Shown here piece by piece: positions 40,602 through 49,293 of a DNA stretch of 64,000 nucleotides; positions within the stretch are counted from its first letter, which is position 1; every line of letters starts with the position of its first letter. The position numbers and the translations under genes are program-made. The notes beneath the pieces are model-generated. The model searched no databases, was not told where the DNA came from, and worked only from the letters and a program-made list of their open reading frames with translations. The DNA comes from Candidatus Pedobacter colombiensis (lineage in GTDB: Bacteria > Bacteroidota > Bacteroidia > Sphingobacteriales > Sphingobacteriaceae), in the NCBI GenBank assembly GCA_029202485.1, contig CP119313.1, positions 1 through 64,000 on the forward strand, given 5' to 3'.

Positions 40602-41429
40602 ATGGCAAACGCACCAAAACCTACAACAGTAAAAAAAGAGAGCTCATCAGCTTCAAATTTATTCGCTACATTAACAATTCCTATTTGTCTGATTATCGGG
40701 ATTTGCATTTACAAATTCATTCTTGGAGATGCTAAAAACTTTATTGATGATAATGTCGAAAATTTACCTAAAGTTGGAAACTACGCAGGTATGGCTTACA
40801 AAGGCGGTGTTATCGTACCAATCTTAATGGGGATGTTTTTAATGGTAATCGTTTTCTCTATCGAGCGTTTTATTGTTATAGGTAAAGCAACAGGTAAAGG
40901 CAGCTTAGATAGTTTTGTTAAAAAAGTGCAATCACTTTTGAATTCAAACAATATTGAATCAGCTATGGCTGAGTGTGACAGACAACAAGGTTCTGTTGCA
41001 AACGTTATCAAATCGGGATTGAAAAAATACCGTGAAATGGAAGTTGAGGCAAATATGGACACTGACCAGAAATGTTTAGCTATCCAGAAAGACATTGAAG
41101 AGGCTACAACTTTGGAAATGCCTATGTTAGAGCAAAACTTAACTGTAATCGCGACTTTGGTATCAGTAGGTACTTTGATGGGTCTATTAGGAACAGTAAC
41201 GGGTATGATCAAGGCCTTCGGTGGTTTGGCTAACTCTGGCGCTCCGGATCAAGCTGCATTGGCAACTGGTATCTCTGAGGCTTTGATTAACACAGCTACA
41301 GGTATCGGTACTTCTACACTTGCAATCATCATGTACAACATCCTTACTTCTAAAATTGATAAACTAACTTATGCAATTGATGAAGCAGGTTTCAGCATCA
41401 TCCAAACTTATGCTAGTACGCATAAATAA
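40602..41429 (+). CDS. exbB: ExbB/TolQ/MotA-family proton channel protein
   Basis: A 275-residue inner-membrane protein with three or more membrane segments (about 25-45, 68-92, 180-205, 222-245). The conserved LMGLLGTVTGMIKAFGGLA and ALATGISEALINTATGIGTS blocks form the channel helices of ExbB. With ExbD it uses the proton gradient to drive TonB, which opens the SusC-type receptors. It begins a cluster exbB-exbD-exbD-tonB. The N-terminal extension rich in Lys/Thr/Ser is common in Bacteroidota members. An 86-nt gap separates it from exbD1. Confidence 0.95.
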   Translation: MANAPKPTTVKKESSSASNLFATLTIPICLIIGICIYKFILGDAKNFIDDNVENLPKVGNYAGMAYKGGVIVPILMGMFLMVIVFSIERFIVIGKATGKGSLDSFVKKVQSLLNSNNIESAMAECDRQQGSVANVIKSGLKKYREMEVEANMDTDQKCLAIQKDIEEATTLEMPMLEQNLTVIATLVSVGTLMGLLGTVTGMIKAFGGLANSGAPDQAALATGISEALINTATGIGTSTLAIIMYNILTSKIDKLTYAIDEAGFSIIQTYASTHK

Positions 41430-41515
41430 AAAATAATGAATTTTTTTTACCGGCTTTATGGAAAACCGGGAGAATTAACATCATTAGTTTAAAACATAAG
41501 TAATTTTTAAAAATT

Positions 41516-42133
41516 ATGCCAAGAGCAAAGGTTCAAAGAAAGAGTACTGCGATAGATATGACCGCCATGTGCGATGTATCTTTCCTATTGCTTACTTTCT
41601 TTATATTAACAGCAACAGCACGTCAACCTGATCCTTTGGATATTACTATACCTTCATCAACCTATAAACTTAAGGTTCCTGATTTGGATATGGGGATATT
41701 ATCGATAGGAAAAGGCCAGGTGTTCTATGAGATCATAGGAAAAGACATTAAAATGTCTACGCTGGATAAGATGGGCGAGAAATATAACATTAAGTTTACT
41801 CCGCAAGAGAGAGAACGTTTTGGTGTTATTGGCGCTTTCGGAGTTCCAATCCAAAGTTTGAAACAATTCATTGATATGGATGGAGAGAAAAGAACAGCGT
41901 TTCAAAAAACAGCCGGTGGTATTCCTGCCGATTCAACTAACAATCAGTTGGCCGAATGGATTTTGGAGTCTCGTAAGTCTGTTGCCGAATTACATTCTAC
42001 GCAAATGCGTGTGAGTATAAAAGGAGATGCAGAAGAAGAATATCCTGTGGTTAAGAAAATCGTTGACATTCTTCAGAAGCAAAAAATTAACAAATTCAGT
42101 TTAATTACATCCGCCGAAGGCGATGCTAAATAA
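41516..42133 (+). CDS. exbD: ExbD/TolR biopolymer transport protein 1 (enlarged)
   Basis: A 205-residue protein with one N-terminal membrane helix carrying the proton-path Asp20 (TAMCDVSFLLLTFFILTA) and a periplasmic domain. It is longer than typical ExbD (about 140) because of an insertion around residues 60-150 (KMSTLDKMGEKYNIKFTPQE... and DSTNNQLAEWILES). The C-terminal core VSIKGDAEEEYPVVKKIVDI is typical. It probably works with exbB and the second exbD to energise TonB. Confidence 0.92.
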   Translation: MPRAKVQRKSTAIDMTAMCDVSFLLLTFFILTATARQPDPLDITIPSSTYKLKVPDLDMGILSIGKGQVFYEIIGKDIKMSTLDKMGEKYNIKFTPQERERFGVIGAFGVPIQSLKQFIDMDGEKRTAFQKTAGGIPADSTNNQLAEWILESRKSVAELHSTQMRVSIKGDAEEEYPVVKKIVDILQKQKINKFSLITSAEGDAK

Positions 42134-42142
42134 TAATATATT

Positions 42143-42682
42143 ATGGCAGAATTAGATACCTCCGGCGGGGGGGGCAAAAAAGGCAAAAAAGTAAGGAGTA
42201 AGAAACAAAGTACCAAAGTAGATTTAACTGCGATGGTGGATTTGGCCTTCTTGTTAATCACATTCTTTATGCTAACCACCTCTCTGTCGAAACCAATTGC
42301 AATGGATATTGCAAAGCCTGATAAGGACGACAACTCTGTTGAAAGAAACGAATTGCGTGCCTCTGAGACGATGACTATCCTATTGGGTAAAAACAATAAA
42401 GTGGCCTGGTATATGGGCGAGGCTGGTAAATCAAAACCTGAAGTAGAAGGTTTTGGTGATATCAGAAAGTCAATATTAGATAATAAAAAGAAAGTAGCAG
42501 ATGCTACCGGAGGAAGACAGATCATCGTGGTGATTAAACCTACCTCTGGAGCGACTTATAAGAACTTTGTTGATATTATGGATGAGCTATCGATCGCTAA
42601 AATCACTACAGCACCGGCAATTGATGACGAGAACATCACTGATGCTGAAAAGGATTTCATGAAACAGGCTGGAATTTTATAA
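42143..42682 (+). CDS. exbD: ExbD/TolR biopolymer transport protein 2
   Basis: A 179-residue protein with a basic, Gly/Lys-rich N terminus, one membrane helix with Asp33 (LTAMVDLAFLLITFFMLTT) and a periplasmic domain ending IVVIKPTSGATYKNFVDIMD. It is the second ExbD in tandem, 9 nt after the first. The two share only the membrane-helix core by eye, so they are probably distinct subunits and not a recent copy. Confidence 0.93.
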   Translation: MAELDTSGGGGKKGKKVRSKKQSTKVDLTAMVDLAFLLITFFMLTTSLSKPIAMDIAKPDKDDNSVERNELRASETMTILLGKNNKVAWYMGEAGKSKPEVEGFGDIRKSILDNKKKVADATGGRQIIVVIKPTSGATYKNFVDIMDELSIAKITTAPAIDDENITDAEKDFMKQAGIL

Positions 42683-42714
42683 TACAATAATTAACAATAT
42701 TTAAATAAGAAGCT

Positions 42715-43536
42715 ATGTTTGGTTCTAAGATAGATTTATTAAAGACAGAGTGGCTTGATGTGGTATTTGCACAGAAGAACAAGAAATACGGAGCTTACCA
42801 GCTGCGTAAAGAAAGTGCTTCTAATACGACCAAGGCTCTTGTCATCGCATCATCGGTATTTATACTGATGTTTGTGTCGCCTAAGATCATTAGCCTGATC
42901 AAAGGCAAGCTGCCTGAAGAACAGGTAGAAAAACAGGTTGAGGTTGTGGTTGCGCCACCTCCACCGGTAAACCCGGAGACACCTCCGCCACCACCGGTAG
43001 AGCCTCCGCCACCAAAACAGGATCAGATCAAATTCCCTCCGCCGATTGTAAAACCGGATAATGAGGTGGTTGATAAAGAACCTGTTCAGATTGAGGATTT
43101 GAAAAAAGCTGACCCAGGTCAGAAAACCATTGAAGGTGACCCAACAGCTGATATCGTTGTAGCTGGTCCGGTTGGTGAAGGCCCTAAACAGGCAGCAGTA
43201 GTGGAAGATACTAAGGTTTATGACTTTGTGAGTATCGAAACTCAGCCAGGATTCCCAGGTGGTATGGAGAAATTCTACGCTTACTTGCATAAAGCGGTAA
43301 GATATCCTGCAATGGCTCAAGAGAATAACATTCAAGGTAAAGTGTTCTTATCTTTCGTAGTTGAGAAAAACGGAGAATTGACAGATATTAAAGTGGAAAG
43401 AAAACTAGGTGGCGGTACCGATGAGGAAGCCATCAGGGTACTAAAAGCAAGTCCACGCTGGACACCAGGTATTCAAAATGGTAAGCCGGTTCGTGTGAAG
43501 TACACCATTCCAATCAGTTTTACCTTATCAAATTAG
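42715..43536 (+). CDS. tonB: TonB family protein
   Basis: A 273-residue energy-transducing protein with a short cytoplasmic N terminus, one membrane helix (about 42-62), a proline-rich periplasmic spacer (PPPPVNPETPPPPPVEPPPP) and a C-terminal TonB domain (about 180-273: FPGGMEKFYAYLHKAVRYP, GKVFLSFVVEKNGELTDIKV, SPRWTPGIQNGKPVRVKY). It couples ExbB/ExbD to TonB-dependent receptors. The N-terminal WLDVVFAQKNKKYGAYQLRK stretch is frequent in Bacteroidota TonB proteins. Confidence 0.95.
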   Translation: MFGSKIDLLKTEWLDVVFAQKNKKYGAYQLRKESASNTTKALVIASSVFILMFVSPKIISLIKGKLPEEQVEKQVEVVVAPPPPVNPETPPPPPVEPPPPKQDQIKFPPPIVKPDNEVVDKEPVQIEDLKKADPGQKTIEGDPTADIVVAGPVGEGPKQAAVVEDTKVYDFVSIETQPGFPGGMEKFYAYLHKAVRYPAMAQENNIQGKVFLSFVVEKNGELTDIKVERKLGGGTDEEAIRVLKASPRWTPGIQNGKPVRVKYTIPISFTLSN

Positions 43537-43537
43537 A

Positions 43538-43768
43538 ATGTTTAATTTCGAAACATTTAAACAGAAATCGCCTCAACAGCGATTTCTGTTCATTTTGGGC
43601 CTGGTCATGTTCCTCTTTTATATGGTGCTTGGAGGTATGTTGATCTTTGGAACCAGGCTGTTGAATGAGATTCAGCCGATGTACAGAATGATGCTTGGTT
43701 GTTTGTTGATTGCATACGCTGTGATCAGATTTATACGTTTAATTAACCAGAAGCCTGAAGAGGATTAA
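43538..43768 (+). CDS. Small two-helix membrane protein
   Basis: A 76-residue protein with two hydrophobic segments (about 16-38 and 49-66) and charged ends. It starts 2 nt after the tonB stop, so it is in the operon. No recognised family motif is visible. Its location suggests an accessory of the Ton system or of the PstS-like protein downstream, but nothing in the sequence shows it. Confidence 0.75.
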   Translation: MFNFETFKQKSPQQRFLFILGLVMFLFYMVLGGMLIFGTRLLNEIQPMYRMMLGCLLIAYAVIRFIRLINQKPEED

Positions 43769-43778
43769 TAATTTTAGT

Positions 43779-44687
43779 ATGAAGAATCTTAGTTTTATCC
43801 TTTTACTGATGGTTTTTGTTGCCTGTAAACAGAAACCAAAGCCTGCAGGTGGTGTAGAAGAAACACGTACATCCGGTACCGTGAAGATGCTGGTGGATGA
43901 GTCTTTTTCTGAAGTCCTTGCGGATCAGATAGAAGTATTTAAAACAGATTATCCGGATACTAAGTTTACAATAATCGAAGGTAATGAGCAACGTATTGTA
44001 CCTACTTTTTTAAATGACAGTGTGCGGGTGATTATTTTATCAAGGATGCTTACACCCGAAGAAGATAAAATCTATAGGAACAGAAGTATTGTTCCTAAAA
44101 CATCAAGATTTGCAATCGATGGAATTACTTTAATCACTAATAAGGATAATCTGGACAGCAACATTACAGTAGCGGAAGTTATAGATATTTTGAAGGGAAC
44201 ATCGACAAGTGGCAAACAACTTGTATTCGATAACCCTTATTCCAGTACTTTGCGTTATTTTAAAACGTTGGCAGGGATTACTTCACTGCCGCCAAAAGGA
44301 ATTTATACTTTGCAGACCAATAACGATGTGATTAAGTATATTGCAGAAAATAAAGGGTTTATTGGGGTTTTGGGAGTGAATTGGCTGATTGATAACAAAA
44401 AGGATATGGCCGGTTACCTGAACAAAGTGAAAATGATGGGGGTAAAGAATTTGAAGGGTAAAAAAGGTGATGATAAATTTTATCAGCCTGTTCAGGCTAA
44501 TTTAATTAACGGTATTTATCCTTTTTTAAGAAATATATACATTATCAATGCGGAAGGTAGAGATGGTTTAGGCACAGGCTTTGCAAATTGGTTGGTAAGT
44601 CCGAGGGGACAACTGATTGTACTTAAATCCGGATTAGGTCCGCATAAACTGGCTTCACGCGATTTTAATTTTAAGAATACAAACTAA
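43779..44687 (+). CDS. PstS-like phosphate/solute-binding lipoprotein
   Basis: A 302-residue lipoprotein (lipobox FVAC-KQK) with the periplasmic-binding-protein fold of the PstS class. GTVKMLVDESFSEVLADQIE, IDGITLITNKDNLDSNITVAEVIDIL and IYPFLRNIYIINAEGRDGLGTGFANWLVSPRGQ match the family. No pstCAB permease genes follow. Solitary PstS-like proteins in an exbB-tonB-TPR context are, as I recall, common in Bacteroidota, and their role may be linked to envelope function rather than phosphate uptake. The ligand is undetermined. Confidence 0.85.
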   Translation: MKNLSFILLLMVFVACKQKPKPAGGVEETRTSGTVKMLVDESFSEVLADQIEVFKTDYPDTKFTIIEGNEQRIVPTFLNDSVRVIILSRMLTPEEDKIYRNRSIVPKTSRFAIDGITLITNKDNLDSNITVAEVIDILKGTSTSGKQLVFDNPYSSTLRYFKTLAGITSLPPKGIYTLQTNNDVIKYIAENKGFIGVLGVNWLIDNKKDMAGYLNKVKMMGVKNLKGKKGDDKFYQPVQANLINGIYPFLRNIYIINAEGRDGLGTGFANWLVSPRGQLIVLKSGLGPHKLASRDFNFKNTN

Positions 44688-44750
44688 ATTTTATATTTGA
44701 AAAATGAAGCCTGCGTGGGCAAGTTTCAAAACTAAAAAACAATTTGAACC

Positions 44751-46472
44751 ATGAAAATGACAAAGAAAGCAATAACCTTAAGTTTAGGTTTAGTAGTGAT
44801 GGGTTCTGCCTCTTTTGCTCAGAGCTTAAATGACGCAAAGAAGGCCATAGATGCCGAGCAGTATCAGAAAGCAGCTTCAATGCTTAAAACACTTGTTGCA
44901 AATCAAGCTAGTAAAGGCGAAAATTACTATAATTTAGGAGAGGTTTATTTACGTACGGATTATGTGGATTCTGCACGTGCAGTATTTACTAAAGGTGTAG
45001 CTGCTGACCCTAAAAATTCATTAAATTATATTGGTCTGGGCGAAGCTGATTTAGCTTCAAATAATCCGGTATCGGCAAAAACAAACTTTGCTAAAGCAGT
45101 AGAAATTTCTTCTAAAAAAGATTATATCCCTCAGCTGTATATTGGGAAAGCTTATATTTCAACAGAGCATCCTGATTTTGAGGCGGCATTGCCATATCTT
45201 CAAAAAGCTGATGAATTAGATGCAAATGATAAAGATGCAGAGACTTTCTTAGCATTAGGTGACTATTATGCGCTGCAAAAGAAAAACTCTGAAGCCTTGC
45301 AGAATTACATGAGAGCTTTGAATATTAATGAGTCTCTTTTAAGAGCTACAGTTCAGATTGGTCGTATGTACAAAGAATCAAGAGCATTTCCAGAATCTGA
45401 AGAGCGCTTGAAAGAAGCAATCGCTAAAGATCCTAATTACGGACCTGCTTATCGTGAAATTGCTGAATTATATATGCAGTGGGCAATTCAGTTACCTCAT
45501 GAATTTGCAGCTAAATCTGCTGAGGCATTGACTAACTACAGAAAATATTTGGAGCTTACTGATAAGTCTTATGAGTCTAAGTTGCGTTATGCTCAGTTCT
45601 TATTTTATGCGAAAGATTTCAAAACGTTAGCAGAAGTAACTAAAGAATTGGCTAAAATGAATCCTAATGACTCTAAAAACTTAGTTGTTTTGAGATTGCA
45701 AGGTTATTCAGCATATGAAAATAAGGACTATTCTCAAAGTTTACAATATATGAAGGATTTCTTCGCAAAAGCGAAAGATACCTCTCGTATTGTGGCAGGA
45801 GATTATTTATATCTTGGAAAAGATTTAATGCAAACTGGTAATGATAGTTTAGCTTTGGTGAATATCTTGAAGGCTGTGCAGAAAGATTCGACAAATGCAG
45901 AGGCTTTGGAAGAAATAGCTACATCACTGTACAAAGCTAAGAAATATGAAAAAGCAGGTGATGTATATGCCCTAGCTGTTAAAGTTAACCCCAATGGGAA
46001 AAGTTCATTGACGAATTATCTTTATTTAGGCTTAGCCAGGTATTATGATTATGCATTTAAAGATAGAGACGGCAAACATCCTGATAATAAGATTATGGCT
46101 GAAGCAGACGCTGCTTTTGAGAACATCATTAAAGCGAAAAGTGATTTTGCTTTAGCGTATACTTTCAGAGCCCGTATTGCAAAATATCTTGATGATCAGG
46201 TTAATCCTAAATGGTTAGGTGTTCCTTATTATGAGCAGTTTATTCAGTTGGTTACAGTAACTAAGCCTGAGCTTGCAGCGGTGCCTGCTACTGCTAAAGA
46301 TCTTGTTGAGGCTTATGTTTACGTAGGTTCTTACTACTCGTTAACTGACAAAGAGAAGGCAAAAGAGTACCTGAATAAGGCTTTGGCTATCGATCCTCAA
46401 AATGCAGGTGCACAGGATCGCTTAAAGCAATTGACTGCACCAGCAGCTAAGGCTCCGGTTAAGAAAAAGTAA
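44751..46472 (+). CDS. Tetratricopeptide-repeat exported protein
   Basis: A 573-residue protein with a signal peptide (about 1-24, ...SASFA-QS) followed by TPR motifs across most of its length, for example YYNLGEVYLRTDYVDSARAV, AETFLALGDYYALQKKNSEA and YVYVGSYYSLTDKEKAKEYL. The C terminus is Ala/Pro/Lys-rich. TPRs mediate protein-protein contact; in the periplasm this might organise the TonB/ExbB complex or its neighbours. ATG at 44757 is an alternative start. The gene ends the cluster at a strong terminator. Confidence 0.85.
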   Translation: MKMTKKAITLSLGLVVMGSASFAQSLNDAKKAIDAEQYQKAASMLKTLVANQASKGENYYNLGEVYLRTDYVDSARAVFTKGVAADPKNSLNYIGLGEADLASNNPVSAKTNFAKAVEISSKKDYIPQLYIGKAYISTEHPDFEAALPYLQKADELDANDKDAETFLALGDYYALQKKNSEALQNYMRALNINESLLRATVQIGRMYKESRAFPESEERLKEAIAKDPNYGPAYREIAELYMQWAIQLPHEFAAKSAEALTNYRKYLELTDKSYESKLRYAQFLFYAKDFKTLAEVTKELAKMNPNDSKNLVVLRLQGYSAYENKDYSQSLQYMKDFFAKAKDTSRIVAGDYLYLGKDLMQTGNDSLALVNILKAVQKDSTNAEALEEIATSLYKAKKYEKAGDVYALAVKVNPNGKSSLTNYLYLGLARYYDYAFKDRDGKHPDNKIMAEADAAFENIIKAKSDFALAYTFRARIAKYLDDQVNPKWLGVPYYEQFIQLVTVTKPELAAVPATAKDLVEAYVYVGSYYSLTDKEKAKEYLNKALAIDPQNAGAQDRLKQLTAPAAKAPVKKK

Positions 46473-46490
46473 TAAATTAAATAATAAATG

Positions 46491-46525
46491 AAAAGGCAGG
46501 GTTGTTATCCTGCCTTTTTGTTTTA
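46491..46525 (+). terminator. Terminator of the TonB cluster, overlapping the nuoA promoter
   Basis: A 10-bp perfect stem AAAAGGCAGG (46491-46500) with CCTGCCTTTT (46509-46518) has an 8-nt loop and is followed by TGTTTTATTTTTG. The loop and the T-run also supply the -33-like and -7 promoter elements for nuoA. Confidence 0.88.
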
Positions 46526-46531
46526 TTTTTG
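46501..46531 (+). promoter_or_regulatory. Probable nuo operon promoter (before nuoA)
   Basis: TATTTTTG (46524-46531) fits TAnnTTTG, and GTTG (46501-46504) sits 19 bp upstream. The -33 part is in the terminator loop, the -7 in its T-run. Predicted start is near 46538, only about 11 nt before the nuoA ATG. Confidence 0.55.
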
Positions 46532-46548
46532 TCTCAAATTATTTTCAA

Positions 46549-46920
46549 ATGGAAACGCAAAGTGTACCTGTAGATTTTTTACCAATTGTATTTCAAGTAA
46601 TCGTTGCTTTAGGATTTGTTGTTGTTACTTTAGTTGCAACACACTTTTTAGGGCCAAGAAGGAAGACCAAAGATAAGCTGGAAACCTTTGAAGCTGGTAT
46701 TCAAACCATTGGTAATGCGCGTCAGCCATTCTCTATTAAGTATTTTTTGGTGGCTATCCTCTTCGTTCTTTTTGATGTGGAGGTGATTTTTATGTATCCA
46801 TGGGCGGTTAATTTCAGAGCTTTGGGTATGACCGGCATGATAGAGATGTTTGTGTTTATGGGCACCCTTTTATTGGGTTTTATATACGTGATAAAGAAGA
46901 AATCGCTGGACTGGAATTAA
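46549..46920 (+). CDS. nuoA: NADH:quinone oxidoreductase subunit A
   Basis: A 123-residue membrane subunit of complex I with three helices (about 12-34, 62-84, 90-112). FEAGIQTIGNARQPFSIKYFLVAILFVLFDVEVIFMYPWA is the conserved loop and second helix. It lies near the quinone-binding entrance at the joint of peripheral and membrane arms. It is the first nuo gene, but separated from nuoB by 106 nt containing a terminator-like hairpin. Confidence 0.95.
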   Translation: METQSVPVDFLPIVFQVIVALGFVVVTLVATHFLGPRRKTKDKLETFEAGIQTIGNARQPFSIKYFLVAILFVLFDVEVIFMYPWAVNFRALGMTGMIEMFVFMGTLLLGFIYVIKKKSLDWN

Positions 46921-46976
46921 TCTATTTAGATTGGTTCTAAATGCAGTAAGCGTAGATCAATTGCTTCAAAAAATTG

Positions 46977-46984
46977 TAAATTTG
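46977..46984 (+). promoter_or_regulatory. Possible internal promoter before nuoB
   Basis: TAAATTTG matches the -7 consensus exactly. A TTTG -33 element at the right distance is not visible, so support is partial. The predicted start falls within the hairpin at 46986-47010. Confidence 0.4.
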
Positions 46985-46985
46985 T

Positions 46986-47018
46986 GGTTCATTCTTTAAA
47001 GGAATGAACCTTTTTCGT
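46986..47018 (+). terminator. Terminator-like hairpin between nuoA and nuoB
   Basis: A perfect 9-bp stem GGTTCATTC (46986-46994) with GAATGAACC (47002-47010) has a 7-nt loop and is followed directly by TTTTTCGTTTTG. It has all intrinsic-terminator features but lies inside the nuo operon, so it may attenuate or separate nuoA from nuoB-N. Confidence 0.78.
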
Positions 47019-47026
47019 TTTGTATC

Positions 47027-47569
47027 ATGAGTGACATCAATATAGTAGACGCGCCGCCAGGCATAGAAGGATCTGGTTTTTTTGCCACCTCTTTAGATAA
47101 AGTTATTGGTTTGGCTCGCTCCCATTCGTTATGGCCGCTACCGTTTGCCACATCTTGTTGTGGTATCGAGTTTATGGCAACCATGGGTTCTCATTACGAT
47201 TTTGGCCGTTTTGGGTCAGAACGCTTAAGCTTTTCTCCACGTCAGGCAGATTTGTTAATGGTGATGGGTACCATTGCTAAAAAAATGAGCCCGGTTTTAA
47301 AACAAGTTTATTTGCAAATGGCTGAGCCGCGTTGGGTGATGGCTGTTGGTGCTTGTGCATCAAGTGGGGGTATATTCGATACTTATTCTGTTCTGCAGGG
47401 TATTGACGAGATTATCCCTGTTGACGTATATGTTCCGGGCTGCCCGCCAAGACCGGAAGCGATTTTGGATGGCTTTGGTAAAATTCAGGAGCTGGTGCGG
47501 AATGAGTCTTCGAGGAGAAGGGATTCTGATCAGTATAAAGAAATGTTGGCTTCATACGGAATACTATAA
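47027..47569 (+). CDS. nuoB: NADH:quinone oxidoreductase subunit B
   Basis: A 180-residue peripheral subunit that holds the terminal [4Fe-4S] cluster N2, which passes electrons to quinone. Cluster ligands are visible in FATSCCGIEFMA (adjacent cysteines), AVGACASSGGIF and VYVPGCPPRPEAIL. The nuoC start codon overlaps its stop codon (TAATG), so expression is coupled. It is preceded by the hairpin and possible promoter described at 46977-47018. Confidence 0.97.
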   Translation: MSDINIVDAPPGIEGSGFFATSLDKVIGLARSHSLWPLPFATSCCGIEFMATMGSHYDFGRFGSERLSFSPRQADLLMVMGTIAKKMSPVLKQVYLQMAEPRWVMAVGACASSGGIFDTYSVLQGIDEIIPVDVYVPGCPPRPEAILDGFGKIQELVRNESSRRRDSDQYKEMLASYGIL

Positions 47570-48072
47570 TGGCAAAGGTGACTAATCAAGATGTAATTGC
47601 ATTACTAAGCGAAAGGTTTGGTGATAAAATTATTGATGTTAATGAGCCTTATGGCTTACTTACTTTTGAAACGACTAAAGATGTAATTATTGAAGTGCTT
47701 AAGTTTTTGAAAGAAAACAGTGTAGCTAACTTTAATTTTCTTACAGATATTACGGCGGTTCACTATCCTGAAAAAAAGCATGGTATTGCAGTGGTTTATC
47801 ATTTGCATAGCATGGTTAAAGGGATTAGGGTAAGAGTAAAAGTGTTTATTGATGCGCAACATCCAACCATTCCATCTGCAACTTCGGTTTGGAACGGTGC
47901 AAACTGGATGGAGCGGGAAACATACGACTTTTTCGGTGTGAAATTTGAGGGCCATCCTGACTTAAGAAGAATCTTAAATATGGATGATCTTGGTGTTTTC
48001 CCGATGTTGAAGCAATATCCTTTGGAAGATCCAAATAGAGTAGATAAAAAAGACGAATACTTTGGTAGATAA
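47569..48072 (+). CDS. nuoC: NADH:quinone oxidoreductase subunit C
   Basis: A 167-residue (30-kDa subunit family) peripheral subunit with the signature ERETYDFFGVKFEGHPDLRRIL and the VYHLHSM...RVRVKVFID core. It binds NuoD and NuoB. It is a separate gene from nuoD, unlike the fused NuoCD of E. coli. Its start overlaps the nuoB stop by 1 nt. Confidence 0.96.
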   Translation: MAKVTNQDVIALLSERFGDKIIDVNEPYGLLTFETTKDVIIEVLKFLKENSVANFNFLTDITAVHYPEKKHGIAVVYHLHSMVKGIRVRVKVFIDAQHPTIPSATSVWNGANWMERETYDFFGVKFEGHPDLRRILNMDDLGVFPMLKQYPLEDPNRVDKKDEYFGR

Positions 48073-48078
48073 GTTTAT

Positions 48079-49293
48079 ATGAATCACAATCAACCAGTAT
48101 ATACAGATAATGATCCGCAGAGTGAATTGGTAACCCTTAACCTGGGGCCAACACACCCGGCAACCCATGGTGTGTTCCAGAACGTGTTACAAATGGACGG
48201 AGAACGCATTGTGAGTGGTGTTTCTACCATAGGGTATATTCACCGTGCATTTGAAAAAATTGCTGAGCACAGACCATTTTATCAGATCACGCCTTTAACA
48301 GATCGATTAAACTATTGCTCGTCGCCCATTAATAATATGGGTTGGCATATGACAGTAGAGAAGTTGCTGAATGTTCAAACACCGAAGCGTGTGGATTACC
48401 TTAGGGTAATTATCATGGAGCTGGCACGTATTTCTGATCACATCATTTGCAATACAATTATTGGTCAGGATACTGGAGCAACAACCACATTCTTGTATTT
48501 ATTTCAGTTTAGAGAACATATCTATGAAATTTATGAAGAAATCTGTGGCGCTCGTTTAACGACGAATATTGGTCGTATTGGCGGGTTTGAAAGAGATTTT
48601 AATGAGATTGCTTTTGCAAAGATCAATAAATTTTTAAAAGAGTTCCCGGCTGCCCTAAAAGAGTTTGAAAACTTGCTTGACCGCAATAGGATCTTTATCG
48701 ACCGTACTGCTGGTGTGGCATGTGTAACTCAGGAACAAGCCTTAGATTATAGCTGGACCGGACCGTTATTGCGGGCTACAGGTGTAGATTATGACGTGCG
48801 CGTAAGTGAACCTTATTCATCTTACCAGGATTTTGATTTTGAAGTTCCGGTAGGTACAAGTGGTGATATTTATGATCGCTACCGTGTTCGTAACGAAGAA
48901 ATGTGGCAAAGTGTACGCTTGATTGAGCAGGCTATGGAGAAATTGAAGAAAGAGCCTGCCGGAGTATTCCATGCAGACGTTCCTGACTTCTATTTACCTG
49001 CTAAGGAAGAGGTATACAACAATATGGAAGCATTGATTTATCATTTTAAAATTGTGATGGGAGAGATTGATGCCCCTAAAGCTGAAGTTTACCATGCTGT
49101 TGAAGGTGGTAATGGAGAGCTTGGTTTTTACCTGATCAATGATGGAGGAAGAACACCTTACCGTTTACACTTCAGAAGGCCTAGTTTTATAAATTATCAA
49201 ATGTATGCGTCCATGAGTAAAGGTATGCTGTTATCAGATGCCATTATTAACATGAGTAGCATGAATATTATTGCAGGAGAATTAGATGCTTAA
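48079..49293 (+). CDS. nuoD: NADH:quinone oxidoreductase subunit D
   Basis: A 404-residue 49-kDa-type subunit forming much of the quinone-binding pocket with NuoB. Motifs are LNLGPTHPATHGVFQN (quinone-site His), GYIHRAFEKIAEHRPF, and LARISDHIICNTIIGQDTGA, and the C-terminal FLIND-type block reads LGFYLINDGGRTPYRLHFR. Gene order C-D and short spacing (6 nt) fit a single transcript. Confidence 0.97.
   Translation: MNHNQPVYTDNDPQSELVTLNLGPTHPATHGVFQNVLQMDGERIVSGVSTIGYIHRAFEKIAEHRPFYQITPLTDRLNYCSSPINNMGWHMTVEKLLNVQTPKRVDYLRVIIMELARISDHIICNTIIGQDTGATTTFLYLFQFREHIYEIYEEICGARLTTNIGRIGGFERDFNEIAFAKINKFLKEFPAALKEFENLLDRNRIFIDRTAGVACVTQEQALDYSWTGPLLRATGVDYDVRVSEPYSSYQDFDFEVPVGTSGDIYDRYRVRNEEMWQSVRLIEQAMEKLKKEPAGVFHADVPDFYLPAKEEVYNNMEALIYHFKIVMGEIDAPKAEVYHAVEGGNGELGFYLINDGGRTPYRLHFRRPSFINYQMYASMSKGMLLSDAIINMSSMNIIAGELDA

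Noticed and set aside
43779..44687. PstS-like protein as part of a phosphate ABC transporter operon
   Set aside because: No pstC, pstA, pstB or phoU genes are adjacent.
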